Source: Cherax quadricarinatus
Lineage: Eukaryota > Arthropoda > Malacostraca > Decapoda > Parastacidae
Length of the DNA stretch: 64,000 nt
NCBI RefSeq assembly: GCF_038502225.1
Contig: NC_091293.1
Coordinates: 3,912,658-3,976,657, forward strand
Direction: 5' to 3'
The notes beneath the pieces are model-generated. The model was not told the DNA's origin. It made no database searches and was given only the letters and a program-made list of their open reading frames with translations. Both the position numbers and the translations under genes were made by a program. Positions 20,292 to 32,978 of the stretch are shown piece after piece; within the stretch, counting starts at the first letter, position 1; every line of letters begins with the position of its first letter.

Positions 20292-22693
20292 ATACTCACC
20301 TAATTGTACTCACCTAATTGTGGTTGCAGGGGTCGAGACTCAGCTCCTGGCCCCGCCTCTTCACTGATCGCTACTAGGTCCTCTCCCTCTCTGCTTCCTG
20401 AGCTTTGTCATACCTCTTCTTAAAACTATGTATGGTTCCTGCCTCCACTACTTCACTTGCTAGGCTATTCCACTTCCTGACGACTCTATGACTGAAGAAA
20501 TACTTCCAAACGTCCCTGTAATTCGTCTGAGTCTTCAGCTTCCAGTTGTGACCCCTTGTTTCTGTGTCCCCTCCCTGGAACATCCTATCTCTGTCCACCT
20601 TGTCTATTCCCCGCAGTATTTTGTATGTCGTTATCATGTCTCCCCTGACCCTTCTGTCCTCCAGTGTCGTCAGTCCGATATCCCTCAACCTTTCCTCGTA
20701 CGACATTCCCCTGAGCTCTGGGGAATGTCGTACGAGGAATAGCCTTGTTGCAAACCTTTGTACTTTCTCTAACTTCTTGACGTGCTTGACCAGGTGTGGG
20801 TTCCAGACTGGTGCTGCATACTCCAGTATGGGCCTAACATACACAGTGTACAGTGTCTTGAACGATTCCTTATTAAGGTATCGGAACGCTCTTCTCAGGT
20901 TTGCCAGTCGCCTATATGCTGCAGCAGTTATTTGGTTGATGTGTGCTTCCGGTGAAGTGCTCGTTGTTATGGTCACCCCAAGGTCTTTCTCCCTGAGTGA
21001 GGTCTGTAGTCTTTGTCCACCTAGCCTATACTCTGTCTGCGGTCTTCGTTTCCCCTCCCCAATCTTCATGACTTTGCATTTGGCAGGGTTGAATTCGAGA
21101 AGCCAGTTTCTGGACCACATGTCCAGCCTGTCCAGGTCTCTTTGTAGTCCTTCCTCATCCTCATCCGATTTAATTCTTCTCATCAGCTTCACATCATCTG
21201 CGAATAGAGACATTTCAGAGTCTATTCCTTCCATCATGTCGTTCGCATATATCAAAAATAGCACTGGTCCTAGAACTTACCCCTGTGGGACCCCGCTCGT
21301 CACAGGCGCCCACTGTGATACCTCTTCATGTACCATGACTCGTTGCCTCCCTGTCAGGTATTCCCTGATCCATTGCAGTGCCCTCCCTGTTATATGCGCC
21401 TGATCCTCCAGCTTCTGCACTACTCTCTTGTGAGGAACTGTGTCAAAAGCCTTCCTGCAGTCCAGGAAAATGCAATCAACCCACCCCTCTCTCTCGTGTC
21501 TTACTTCTGTTGCCTTGTCATAAAACTCCAGAAGGTTTGTTACACAGGATTTGCCTTCCATGAATCCATGCTGGTTTTCATTTATAATCTTGTTCCATTC
21601 CAGGTGTTCCACCACTCTCCTCCTGATAATCTTCTCCGTGACTTTGCATACTATACATGTCAGAGACACAGGTCTGTAGTTTAGTGCCTCGTTTCTGTCT
21701 CCTTTCTTAAATATGGGGACTACATTAGCCGTCTTCCATATCTCAAGTAGTTGCCCAGTTTCAAGGGATGTGTTGAAGATTGTGGTTAGGGGCACACACA
21801 GCATCTCTGCTCCTTTTCTAAGGACCCACAGGGAGATGTCCGGTCCCATCGCCTTTGAGGCGTCAAGGTCACTTAAGAGCTTCTTCACCTCCTCCTCGGT
21901 TGTTCGTATGTCATCCAACACTTGTTGGTATATTCCCTCTTGATGTTCCCTTCTGTGCTGTCTTCCCAGAGCCCTTCCTCTCTCTACTATAAAAACTTCC
22001 TTAAATCTCCTGTTTAGCTCCTCACATACCTCCTGATCATTTCTTGTGAGTTCTCCACCTTCTGTCCTCAGTCTGATCACCTGGCCTTTGACTGTTGTCT
22101 TCCTCCTGATGTGGCTATGCAGCAGTTTCGGGTCAGTCTTGACTTTCGAAGCTATGTTATTTTCATACTGTCGCTGGGCCTCCCTCCTTTCCTGTGCATA
22201 CTCGTTCCTGGCTCTGCGACTAATATCCCTATTTTCATGTGTTCTATGCCTTCTGTTCTTTTTCCATTCTCTATTGCACTTAGTTTTTGCCTCCTTACAC
22301 CGTCGGGTAAACCAGGGGCTCGTTCTGGTCTTCCCATTGTTTCTGCTGCTCTTGGGAACAAACCTTTCCACTCCCTCCTTGCATTTTGTTGTTACATATT
22401 CCATCATTGCATTTACTGGCTTTCCTGCCAGTTCTCTGTCCTACGAAACCTCCTGCAGGAAGTTCCTCAAACCTATGTAGTCCCCTCTTTTATAGTCAGG
22501 CTTTTCCCATTCAACTCCTGTTACTCTCTCCACTTGCAACTCTACTATGTATTCAAAGCACAGAACCACGTGGTCACGAGCTCCTAGGGGACTCTCATAT
22601 GTGATGTCCTCAATGTCTGAACTGCCCAGGGTGAGCACAAGGTCCAATCTTGCTGGTTCGTCATCCCCTCTCACTCTGGTAGTGTCTTTAACG
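20292..22693 (-). mobile_element. CR1-CA copy F, 5'-truncated in the endonuclease, nearly open RT
   Basis: Two tandem 14-bp tail motifs lie at 20294-20321. The body carries the whole RT and linker. The 5' end at about 22693 (in the endonuclease, near TRVRGDDEPARLDL) abuts (TG)n. It has one stop in motif B and one small palindromic insertion (see the ORF entry). Confidence 0.87.
20374..22407 (-). pseudogene. CR1-CA ORF2 reverse transcriptase, one stop in motif B
   Basis: One frame from 22407 to 20374 (677 codons), broken only by a TAA at 21277-21279 that replaces the Ser of PQGSVLGP in motif B. Upstream: a linker with PWFTRRCKEAKTKCNREW, the RT start EEVKKLLSDLDASKAMGPD, NVVPIFKKGDRNEALNYRPV, motif A IFLDCRKAFDTVPHKRVV. 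Downstream: VLFLIYANDM, LFADDVKLMRR (motif C), LEYAAPVWNPHLVKHVKK, KYFFSHRVVRKWNSLASEVV and a terminal stop. Seven extra residues (FLVRHSP) sit after RFATRL, encoded by the palindrome at 20694-20737. Apart from these lesions it is the best RT domain of this family in the window. Confidence 0.87.
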
Positions 22694-25560
<2,867 letters not shown>

Positions 25561-25679
25561 GGGGTAGGTAACCGACCTAGATGATATCATACCTGAATGA
25601 TGTCATACCTGGTATGAATGATGCCATACTTGGCCTTAATGATATATGATGCCAACGGTTCACAATTCAGGAAGAAGCA

Positions 25680-26290
25680 TCATGATAAGGAAGGTTAATA
25701 GAGAAGATTTAAAGGTAGGAAATCGATTCTCTGTTTTCCAGAACGAGTGTACTTCAGTGGTTAGTGGTAAGGTAAGAACATTCTGGTTGTCGGAGACTCC
25801 CAGATAAAATATATGGACCATGCTTTTTGTAACAGAGATAGGAAGGTGAAACAAAGAGTGTGTTTCCCAGGAGCTGGTGTTGGTGACATAGTCAACAGGT
25901 TGAATAATATTATGTCAGGTAATGGGTACAAGCCCATTATCTGTGTCAGTGCTGGTGGAAATGGCATTGGGAAGGGCAGGGGACAGGAGCTCCTGGATAA
26001 GCACATGCCCACCATACATGTAGTCAGATCTAAAAGAGGGGTCCCAGTCATATGTAGCATTTTGCCTAGAAGGGGAGTGGGCAATGAATGGATGTCTAGG
26101 GCAAGTGGTGTAAATTGCTGGCTAGACATGTATTGCAAGGAACTTGCAATCCCATTCATTGATAACTGGAACAAATTGTATGGCAAACATGATATGTATA
26201 CTGGGTACATCTCTCTAGGGCTGGAGTGGTTCCATTAGCCAACTCGATTCAGGGGGCCATTGCTGACTTGTCTAGAACTTTAAACTGATA
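25680..26290 (+). pseudogene. CR1-EST ORF1 (SGNH-esterase type) remnant
   Basis: Fragments match the intact ORF1 at 28324-29154: LKVGNRFSVF-like start, VVGDSQIKYMDHAFCNRDRK in shifted frames, then the 25813-26238 frame with GDIVNRLNNIMSGNGYKPII, SAGGNGIG (active-site Asn/Asp block, GND changed to GNG), NEWMSRASGVNCWLDMYCKE and FIDNWNKLYGKHDMYTGYIS. The DGVHLSG block is lost through a frameshift. Confidence 0.85.
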
Positions 26291-26559
26291 GATTATAGAG
26301 GTATGGGTGTGTGTATGGGAAACAATCAGGCTGCAGTACTTGGGTTGAAAACAGTACATATTACAGTATTATTACCAGGATACCTCAGATATATGTTTAA
26401 AAGACAATATTCAAAATAAAGTTGCTAGTAAAGGCAAAGCAACCAATCAACAAACAAAGAGAGACATTAAAGGACAGTGAGTGACTAGCTCCCTTAAAGT
26501 TCACTACTCTAATAGTAGGAGTCTAATAAGATATATGACCTAAGATTACTTGTAAGTAC

Positions 26560-28142
26560 AGGTATATTGATATTATTGCTATAATGGAGACCTGGTTCGA
26601 CTTGAAAGACTGGAACAAAGTGATAAGAAATCTTGAGTCTGATTACTTTTTTGATACGGTTCAGGATTGCGTTTTAAAACAGTTTTTGACAGAACCAACT
26701 AGAGGAAACAACCCGCTTGACTTGGTTCTTGCCAACAAAGAATCACTAATTAATATTCTTGAGGATAATGATGAGCTTGGGGAAAGCAATCAAAAATCAC
26801 TTAGCTTCAATGTATAATGGAATTACCCAAATAACTGCAATCAAGTCTCTGTCCCAGACTTCTGCTTGGCCGGTTTCGTGGGACTGAGAAATTACCTGGG
26901 CGGGCTGAATTGGAATAACCTGAGTATTGGCCAGATAGGTGGTGATGGTTGCCAATATAACGTTTTTCACAGAATGGTTCAAGCTGCCCAAACAATTTAT
27001 TTTCTGAGTAGGGAAATTAGATTTAATAAAAATGATTCCTAAAGCATAAAACAATGGATAAAATAGATAAAAGGATAAAACAATAGATTAAAACATCTCA
27101 TTAGTCAAAAGAGGGGCATATATTGGCGTATCAAAAGAGAGGATGGGCAGTTAAGAAATTAATATATTCAATTAAAGAGAGAAATAAAAAAAACAGAATA
27201 AGAAAGGCAAAAAGGATTATGAGCCTAAATTCGCAAGGAATTCGAAGACTAACCCACAAGGGTTATATCAGGTATACAGAAGATTAGGGACAAGATAGGC
27301 CCACTTAAAAGTAACTCTGGGCAGATCACTGATAGTGATAAGGAAATGTGTGAAATTTTCAACACTTACTTCCTCTAACTTTTTTTTGGCAGGAAAATAC
27401 TAGCTATATTCCAGATATATTAAATTATGTAAAGCAGGACGATAATAAACTATGCACGATTAGGGTAACTAGTGACATGGTCCTCAGATAAATAGAGATA
27501 CTAAAACCTAACAAATCCCCAGGCCCTGATGAACTATTTGCAAAGGTTTTAAACAAATGTCTTTTCAACAAATCACTATAAATTGGCATAGTGCCAGACA
27601 AGTGGAAAATGACAAATGCAATACCTATTTACAAAGCAGAAGTTAGGTCCATAGTTTCGAACTATAAACCAATAAGCCTTACCTCTATAGTGGGAAAATT
27701 TATGGAATCAATATTGCCGAGGCAATTCGTAACCATCTTGAAAGGCATAAATTGATTAACGAATCTCAACACGGTTTTACAAAGAGGCGTACCTGTCTTA
27801 CAAATTTACTAACTTTTTTCACTAAGGTATTTGAGGAGGTAGATCATGGTAATGAATATGATATTGTGTATATGAACTTGAGTAAGGTTTTTGATAGAGT
27901 TCCACATCAGAGGCTTTTAAGGAAACTTAAGGCACACCGAGTAGGAAGAGAAATTTTTTAATGGGTAGAGACATGGTTGACAAATAGGCAGCAGAGAGTT
28001 TGCATAAATGGGGAGAAATCAGAGTGAGGGCACGTCACAAGCGGTGCTCCATAGGGGTCAGTGTTGGGCCCTTTGTTGTTCATAATTTGCATAAACGAAA
28101 TAGATGAGGAAATAAATAGCGACATAGCAAATTTGCTGATGA
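26560..28142 (+). pseudogene. CR1-EST ORF2 remnant up to the FADD motif
   Basis: Short frames only: 26584-26817 (METWFDLKDWNK... endonuclease pieces ending GESNQKSLSFNV, with the SDHK catalytic His lost), and 27752-28303, with INESQHGFTKRRTCLTNLLT and VYMNLSKVFDRVPHQRLLRK (motif A, first Asp to Asn). Frameshifts and stops are frequent, so it is much older than copy 2. Confidence 0.85.
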
Positions 28143-28323
28143 CTCCAGTGTTCAGTGGTCAGTCGTCACGTGAGGTCACAGACCCTGAGCTGCTTTGGGG
28201 ATTAGCGCGGACGGTTACAAAGCATGGCTTGCTTCTGCAGTGTTTTAAAAATTGTGGTTGGAGAGTTGAAGGAGGAGGTCTCGCTTCTCCAGGAGGAAAT
28301 TAGGAGGCTGAAGGTCCACCTCA

Positions 28324-29154
28324 ATGGGTCTGGGAGAAAGTGTGAGGTGGCTGGAGACAATTGTGGGGAATGAGGCTTCTAGCAGTGAGGTGCAGTCTGT
28401 CTCTCGCTGTGAGGAGGCTGTAGGTGGGGAGGTAGCAACGGCTACCAGCAGTGAGGTGCAGTCCAGCACCTGCTACAAGTGGCGAGTGGTAACCAGTAAT
28501 GGGAGGAGAATCAGAATAAGGAAAGTTAAGAGTGAAGATCTGAAGGTAGGAAATCGCTTCTCTGTTCTTCAGGATGAATGTACTTCAATGGCCAGTGAAG
28601 GTAAGGGTACTACTGCCCCTGCTCACAGAGGTAAGCTCATTCTTGTGGTTGGTGACTCTCAGGTAAGATATATTGACCGTGCTTTTTGTAATAGGAATAA
28701 GAAGATGAGAGATAGAGTGTGCCTCCCTGGAGCTGGTGTTAGGGACATAGTTAACAGGCTGGATAATATTATGTCAGGTAATGGGAACAAGCCCATTATT
28801 TGCCTCAGTGCTGGTGGAAATGATATTGGGAATGGTAGGAGAGAAGAGCTGCTAGGTAAGTACAGGTCAGCTATAGATTTCATTAAGTCTAAGGGAGGGG
28901 TCCCAATCATATGTAGCATCTTGCCTAGAAGGGGAGTAGGAAATGAATGGTTCTCTAGGGCAATTGGTGTAAATTGCTGGCTAGACAGATACTGCAAGGA
29001 ACTTGCAATCCCATTCATTGACAACTGGAACAACTTTTATGGCAAACATGATATGTATGCAAGGGATGGGGTACATCTCTCTGGGGCTGGGGTGGTAGCA
29101 CTTGCAAACTCAATTGAGAAGGCCATTGGTGAAATGCCTATGATTTTAAACTGA
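28324..29154 (+). CDS. CR1-EST ORF1: SGNH/GDSL-type esterase protein
   Basis: 276 residues, intact. The N-terminal 80 residues are low-complexity (Glu/Ser/Val) followed by a basic RRIRIRKVKSEDLKVGNRFS. The hydrolase domain runs from about residue 100: block I VVGDSQVRYID (GDS, nucleophile Ser), LPGAGVRDIVNRLDN, block III SAGGNDIGNG (oxyanion Asn), SILPRRGVGNEW, and block V DGVHLSGAGVVAL (catalytic Asp and His). Such domains occur in ORF1 of some CR1 and L2 LINEs, where they may aid membrane or RNP functions. The substrate is unknown. The first Met at 28324 is a choice: the frame may open further upstream. ORF2 begins 14 bases after the stop. Confidence 0.88.
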   Translation: MGLGESVRWLETIVGNEASSSEVQSVSRCEEAVGGEVATATSSEVQSSTCYKWRVVTSNGRRIRIRKVKSEDLKVGNRFSVLQDECTSMASEGKGTTAPAHRGKLILVVGDSQVRYIDRAFCNRNKKMRDRVCLPGAGVRDIVNRLDNIMSGNGNKPIICLSAGGNDIGNGRREELLGKYRSAIDFIKSKGGVPIICSILPRRGVGNEWFSRAIGVNCWLDRYCKELAIPFIDNWNNFYGKHDMYARDGVHLSGAGVVALANSIEKAIGEMPMILN

Positions 29155-29168
29155 TAGAAGATAGAGGT

Positions 29169-32098
29169 ATGGGTGTGTGTGGGAAACAAGCAGGTTGCAA
29201 CACTAGGGTTGGAATCAGTAAATGTGTAAAAGGCATTCAGCATGAAATTATAAATAAAGACTATAGATCAGGTCAGCAAACAAAGGGGGACAGCAGAGGA
29301 CAGCAAGGGACTAGCTCCCTTAAGGTTTACTATACTAATAGCAGGAGTGTAAGAAATAAGATAGATGAGCTAAGATTAATTGCAAGTGCAGGAAACATAG
29401 ATATTATTGCTATAACAGAGACCTGGCTCAATCTGAAAGATAGAGAGATGCCCTCTGAATGTCACATACAAGGCTATAAATTATTCCACACTGACAGGGT
29501 CAACAGGAAGGGTGGTGGAGTAGCGATGTATGTCAGAGACAATTTAAATTGTTGTGTTAGACAAGATATAAAAGTAGAAGCGTCAGCCACTGAATCTGTT
29601 TGGTTACAGCTTCTCGAGGGCCGAGAAAAAATAATTTTGGGTGTGATTTACAGGGCCCCAAATCTTGAAAGAGAGTGCAGTAAACTTCTATGGGACGAAA
29701 TTCGTAAGGCATCTACATACGAAAATGTTGTGCTAATGGGAGATTTCAACTATAGACAGATTGACTGGAGCAATTTGACAGGAAATTTAGAGTCAGGTGA
29801 CTTTCTTGATACGATCCAGGATTGTTTTTTAAAACAATTTGTGACAGAGCCAACTAGGGGAAATAACCTCCTTGACTTGGTTCTTGCCAGTAGGGAAACA
29901 CTAATTAATAATCTTGAGGTTAATGATGAGCTTGGGGAAAGTGATCACAAATCAATCAGTTTTAATATATCATGGAATTCCCCTAATAATGACAATCAAG
30001 TCTCCGTCCCTGACTTTCGCTTTGCTGATTTCATAGGACTGAAAAATTACTTAGGTGGGCTGAACTGGAATGACCTGACTAAGGGTCAGGTAGGTGGTGA
30101 TGGTTGCCGATATGATGCTTTCCAGGGCATAGTTCTAGCTGCTCAGTCAAATTATGTTCCAAATAGGGAAATCAGATCAAACAAAAATGATCCTAAATGG
30201 ATGAACAATAGATTAAAATATCTGATTGGTCAAAAGAGAGGCATATATAGGCAAATCAAAAGAGGAGAGGGGCAATTAAGAAATCGATATATTCAGTTAA
30301 AGAGAGAAATAAAAAAGGGAATTAGAAAAGCAAAAAGAGATTATGAGGTTAAAGTTGCAAGAGAATCGAAGACTATCCCAAAAGGATTCTTTCAGGTATA
30401 CAGAAGTAAGATCAGGGACAAGATAGGCCCACTCAAATGTTCCTCGGGTCAGCTCACTGACAGTTATAAGGAAATGTGAAGAATTTTTAACACATACTTC
30501 CTCTCAGTTTTTACACAGGAGGATACCAGCGATATTCCAGTAATGATAAATTATGTAGAACAGGACGATAATAAACTGTGCACGATTAGGGTCACAAGTG
30601 ACATGGTCCTTAGGCAAATAGATAAATTAAAACCTAACAAATCCCCAGGCCCTGATGAACTGTATGCAAGGGTTCTAAAGGAATGTAAAGAGCAGCTTAG
30701 CAAACCTTTGGCTAATCTTTTCAAAATATCACTACAAACTGGCATGGTGCCAGATAAGTGGAAAATGGCAAATGTGATACCTATTTTCAAAGCAGGTGAC
30801 AGGTCCTTAGCTTCGAACTATAGACCAATAAGCTTAACCTCCATAGTGGGAAAATTTATGGAATCAATAATTGCCGAGGCAGTTCGTAGCCACCTTGAAA
30901 AGCATAAATTAATCAACGACTCTCAGCATGGTTTTACAAAGGGGCTTTCCTGCCTTACGAATTTATTAACTTTTTTCACTAAAGTATTTGAGGAGGTAGA
31001 TCATGGTAATGAATATGACATTGTGTATATGGACTTCAGTAAGGCTTTTGACAGGGTCCCACATCAGAGACTATTGAGGAAAATTAAGGCACATGGAATA
31101 GGAGGAGAAATTTTTTCCTGGATAGAGGCATGGTTGACAAATAGGCAGCAGAGAGTTTGCATAAATGGGGAGAAATCAGAGTGGGGAAGCGTCACGAGCG
31201 GTGTTCCACAGGGGTCAGTGTTGGGCCCCCTGCTGTTCACAATCTACATAAAGTACATAGATGAGGGCATAAAGAGCGACATCGGCAAGTTTGCCGATGA
31301 CACCAAAATAGGCCGTCGAATTCATTCTGACGAAGACATTCGAGCACTCCAGGAAGATTTGAATAGACTGATGCAGTGGTCGGAGAAGTGGCAGATGCAG
31401 TTTAATATAGACAAATGCAAAGTTCTAAATGTTGGACAGGACAATAACCATGCCACATATAAACTAAATAATGTAGATCTTAATATTACGGATTGCGAAA
31501 AAGATTTAGGAGTTCTGGTTAGCAGTAATCTGAAACCAAGACAACAGTGCATAAGTGTTCGCAATAAAGCTAATAGAATCCTTGGCTTCATATCAAGAAG
31601 CATAAATAATAGGAGTCCTCAGGTTGTTCTTCAACTCTATACATCCTTGGTTAGGCCTCATTTAGATTATGCTGCACAGTTTTGGTCACCGTATTACAGA
31701 ATGGATATAAATTCTCTGGAAAATGTACAAAGGAGGATGACAAAGTTGATCCCATGTATCAGAAACCTTCCCTATGAGGATAGACTAAGGGCCCTGAATC
31801 TGCCCTCTCTAGAAAGACGTAGAATTAGGGAGGATATGATTGAGGTGTATAAATGGAAGACAGGAATAAATAAAGGGGATGTAAATAGTGTGCTGAAAAT
31901 ATCTAGCCTAGACAGGACTCGCAGCAATGGTTTTAAGTTGGAAAAAATCAGATTCAGGAGGATATAGGAAAGTACTGGTTTGGTAATAGAGTTGTGGATG
32001 AGTGGAACAAACTCCCAAGTACAGTTATAGAGGCCAGAACGTTGTGTGGCTTTAAAAATAGGTTGGATAAATACATGAGTGGATGTGGGTGGGTGTGA
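29169..32098 (+). pseudogene. CR1-EST ORF2: APE endonuclease and reverse transcriptase, two lesions
   Basis: Residues 55-290 form an APE endonuclease: YYTNSRSVRNKIDEL, DIIAITETWLN, RKGGGVAMYV, VIYRAPN, VVLMGDFNYRQIDW and GESDHKSISFNI (terminal Asp-His). A linker follows (DPKWMNNRLKYLIGQKRGIY). The RT has KLKPNKSPGPDELY, ANVIPIFKAGDRSLASNYRP, motif A VYMDFSKAFDRVPHQRLL, motif B SGVPQGSVLGPLLF, motif C GKFADDTKIGRR and the thumb LDYAAQFWSPYYRM. Lesions: a TGA at 30477-30479 between the nuclease and RT (copy 1 has TGT, Cys, there), and a one-base loss near 31958 that gives a stop at 31965, after which YWFGNRVVDEWNKLPSTVIE continues in another frame to about 32098. It is otherwise complete. Confidence 0.9.
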
Positions 32099-32273
32099 GT
32101 TGGACCTGATAGCTTGTGCTACCAGGTCGGTTGCCGTGTTCCTCCCTTAAGTCAATGTGACCTGAGCTGACTAGGTTGGGTGCATTGGCTTAAGCCGGTA
32201 GGAGACTTGGACCTGCCTCGCATGGGCCAGTAGGCCTCTGCAGTGTTCCTTCGTTTTTATGTTCTTATGTTCA

Positions 32274-32645
32274 AAATAGGCCGTCCAATTCATTCTGAGG
32301 ACATTAGTGCACTCCAGGAAAACTTAAAAAGTCTGATGCAGTGGTCGGATAAGTGGTAGATGAAGTTTAATATAGACGAATGTAAAGTTCTAAATGTTGG
32401 ACAGGAAAATAACCATGCCGCACATATATGCTAAATAATGTAGATCTTAATATTACTGATTGCGAAAAGGATATAGTTCTGGTTAGTAGTAATCTGAAAC
32501 CAAGACAACAGTGCATAAGTGTTCGCAATAAAGCTAACAGAATCCTTGGCTTCATATCAAGAAGTATAAATAATAGAAGTCCTCAGGTTGTTCTTCAACT
32601 CTATATATCTTTTTTATACGCCTCATTTAGATTATGCTGTAAAGT
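32274..32645 (+). mobile_element. CR1-EST copy 1, continuation of the RT
   Basis: It resumes right after the FADD box: KIGRP-like, then LNNVDLNITDCEKDI (32428-32667 frame), SSNLKPRQQCISVRNKANRI and the start of the thumb (LDYAA), cut at GATTATGCTG (32636-32645) by a Penelope-like element. The rest of this copy is not seen downstream. Confidence 0.88.
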
Positions 32646-32678
32646 AAAAGGACACAAGTGCAACTAATGTGACATTTA

Positions 32679-32720
32679 TTGTGGCAACGTTTCGCTCTCC
32701 AGGAGCTTTATCAAGCCATT
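32679..32720 (-). ncRNA. Hammerhead-ribozyme-like motif in the PLE-1 3' region
   Basis: On the minus strand: TGGC, TTGATAA, A, stem II GCTC-TCCAG-complement loop-GAGC, then GAAACGTTGCC. The order (core, stem II, GAA, ACGT, stem I partner) matches the small type I hammerheads described in Penelope-like elements. TGGC and GCCA can pair as stem I. The usual core CTGANGA is TTGATAA here, so C3 and G8 are changed together to U3 and A8, which keeps them able to pair. Activity is not established. Confidence 0.55.
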
Positions 32721-32802
32721 ACAAACAATACATGGACACAGAGGGTATATAAAGGCTCAGAGTGAGGTGAATACTAGTGAGGTACCATTTCGATGTTCAC
32801 TA

Positions 32803-32805
32803 GTG

Positions 32806-32836
<31 letters not shown>
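32803..32836 (+). repeat. (GTA)n microsatellite
   Basis: About ten GTA units with flanking GTG variants in the 3' region of the inverted PLE-1 copy. Confidence 0.85.
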
Positions 32837-32839
<3 letters not shown>

Positions 32840-32978
32840 TGACAAAAGTAATACAATATGGTAGAGCAATTAATTCGTACATGAGTAAAAGGATATAAAA
32901 GCTATTACTTGGGTAACATAAAAATAGGTTGGACAAATATAAACTGGAATGAGGCAGCTTGTAGTATAACAGGAGAGA

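Larger units (their letters stand above)
25640..28142 (+). mobile_element. CR1-EST LINE copy 1, 5' portion, decayed (continues at 32274-32645)
   Basis: Homologous in order to 28520-31302 of copy 2, with many small indels: ORF1 esterase (25680-26290), endonuclease remnant (26560-27040) and RT to the FADD box (27470-28142). It stops exactly in the FADD box (TTTGCTGATGACTCC) at 28142 and resumes at 32274 with AAAATAGGCCGTCC, the next bases of the gene. Copy 2 is therefore inserted within it. Confidence 0.9.
28143..32273 (+). mobile_element. CR1-EST LINE copy 2, full length, nearly intact (4.13 kb)
   Basis: The ends are defined because it splits copy 1: left junction GATGACTCC|AGTGTTCAGTGG, right junction TATGTTCTTATGTTC|AAAATAGG. 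No target duplication of more than one or two bases is visible. Layout: 5' UTR of about 180 bp, ORF1 28324-29154, ORF2 29169 to about 32098 (one stop, one frameshift), 3' UTR of about 175 bp ending in a short TTCTTATG-type repeat. CR1/L2-group elements with an esterase-type ORF1 are known. The structure fits that group. Confidence 0.92.
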
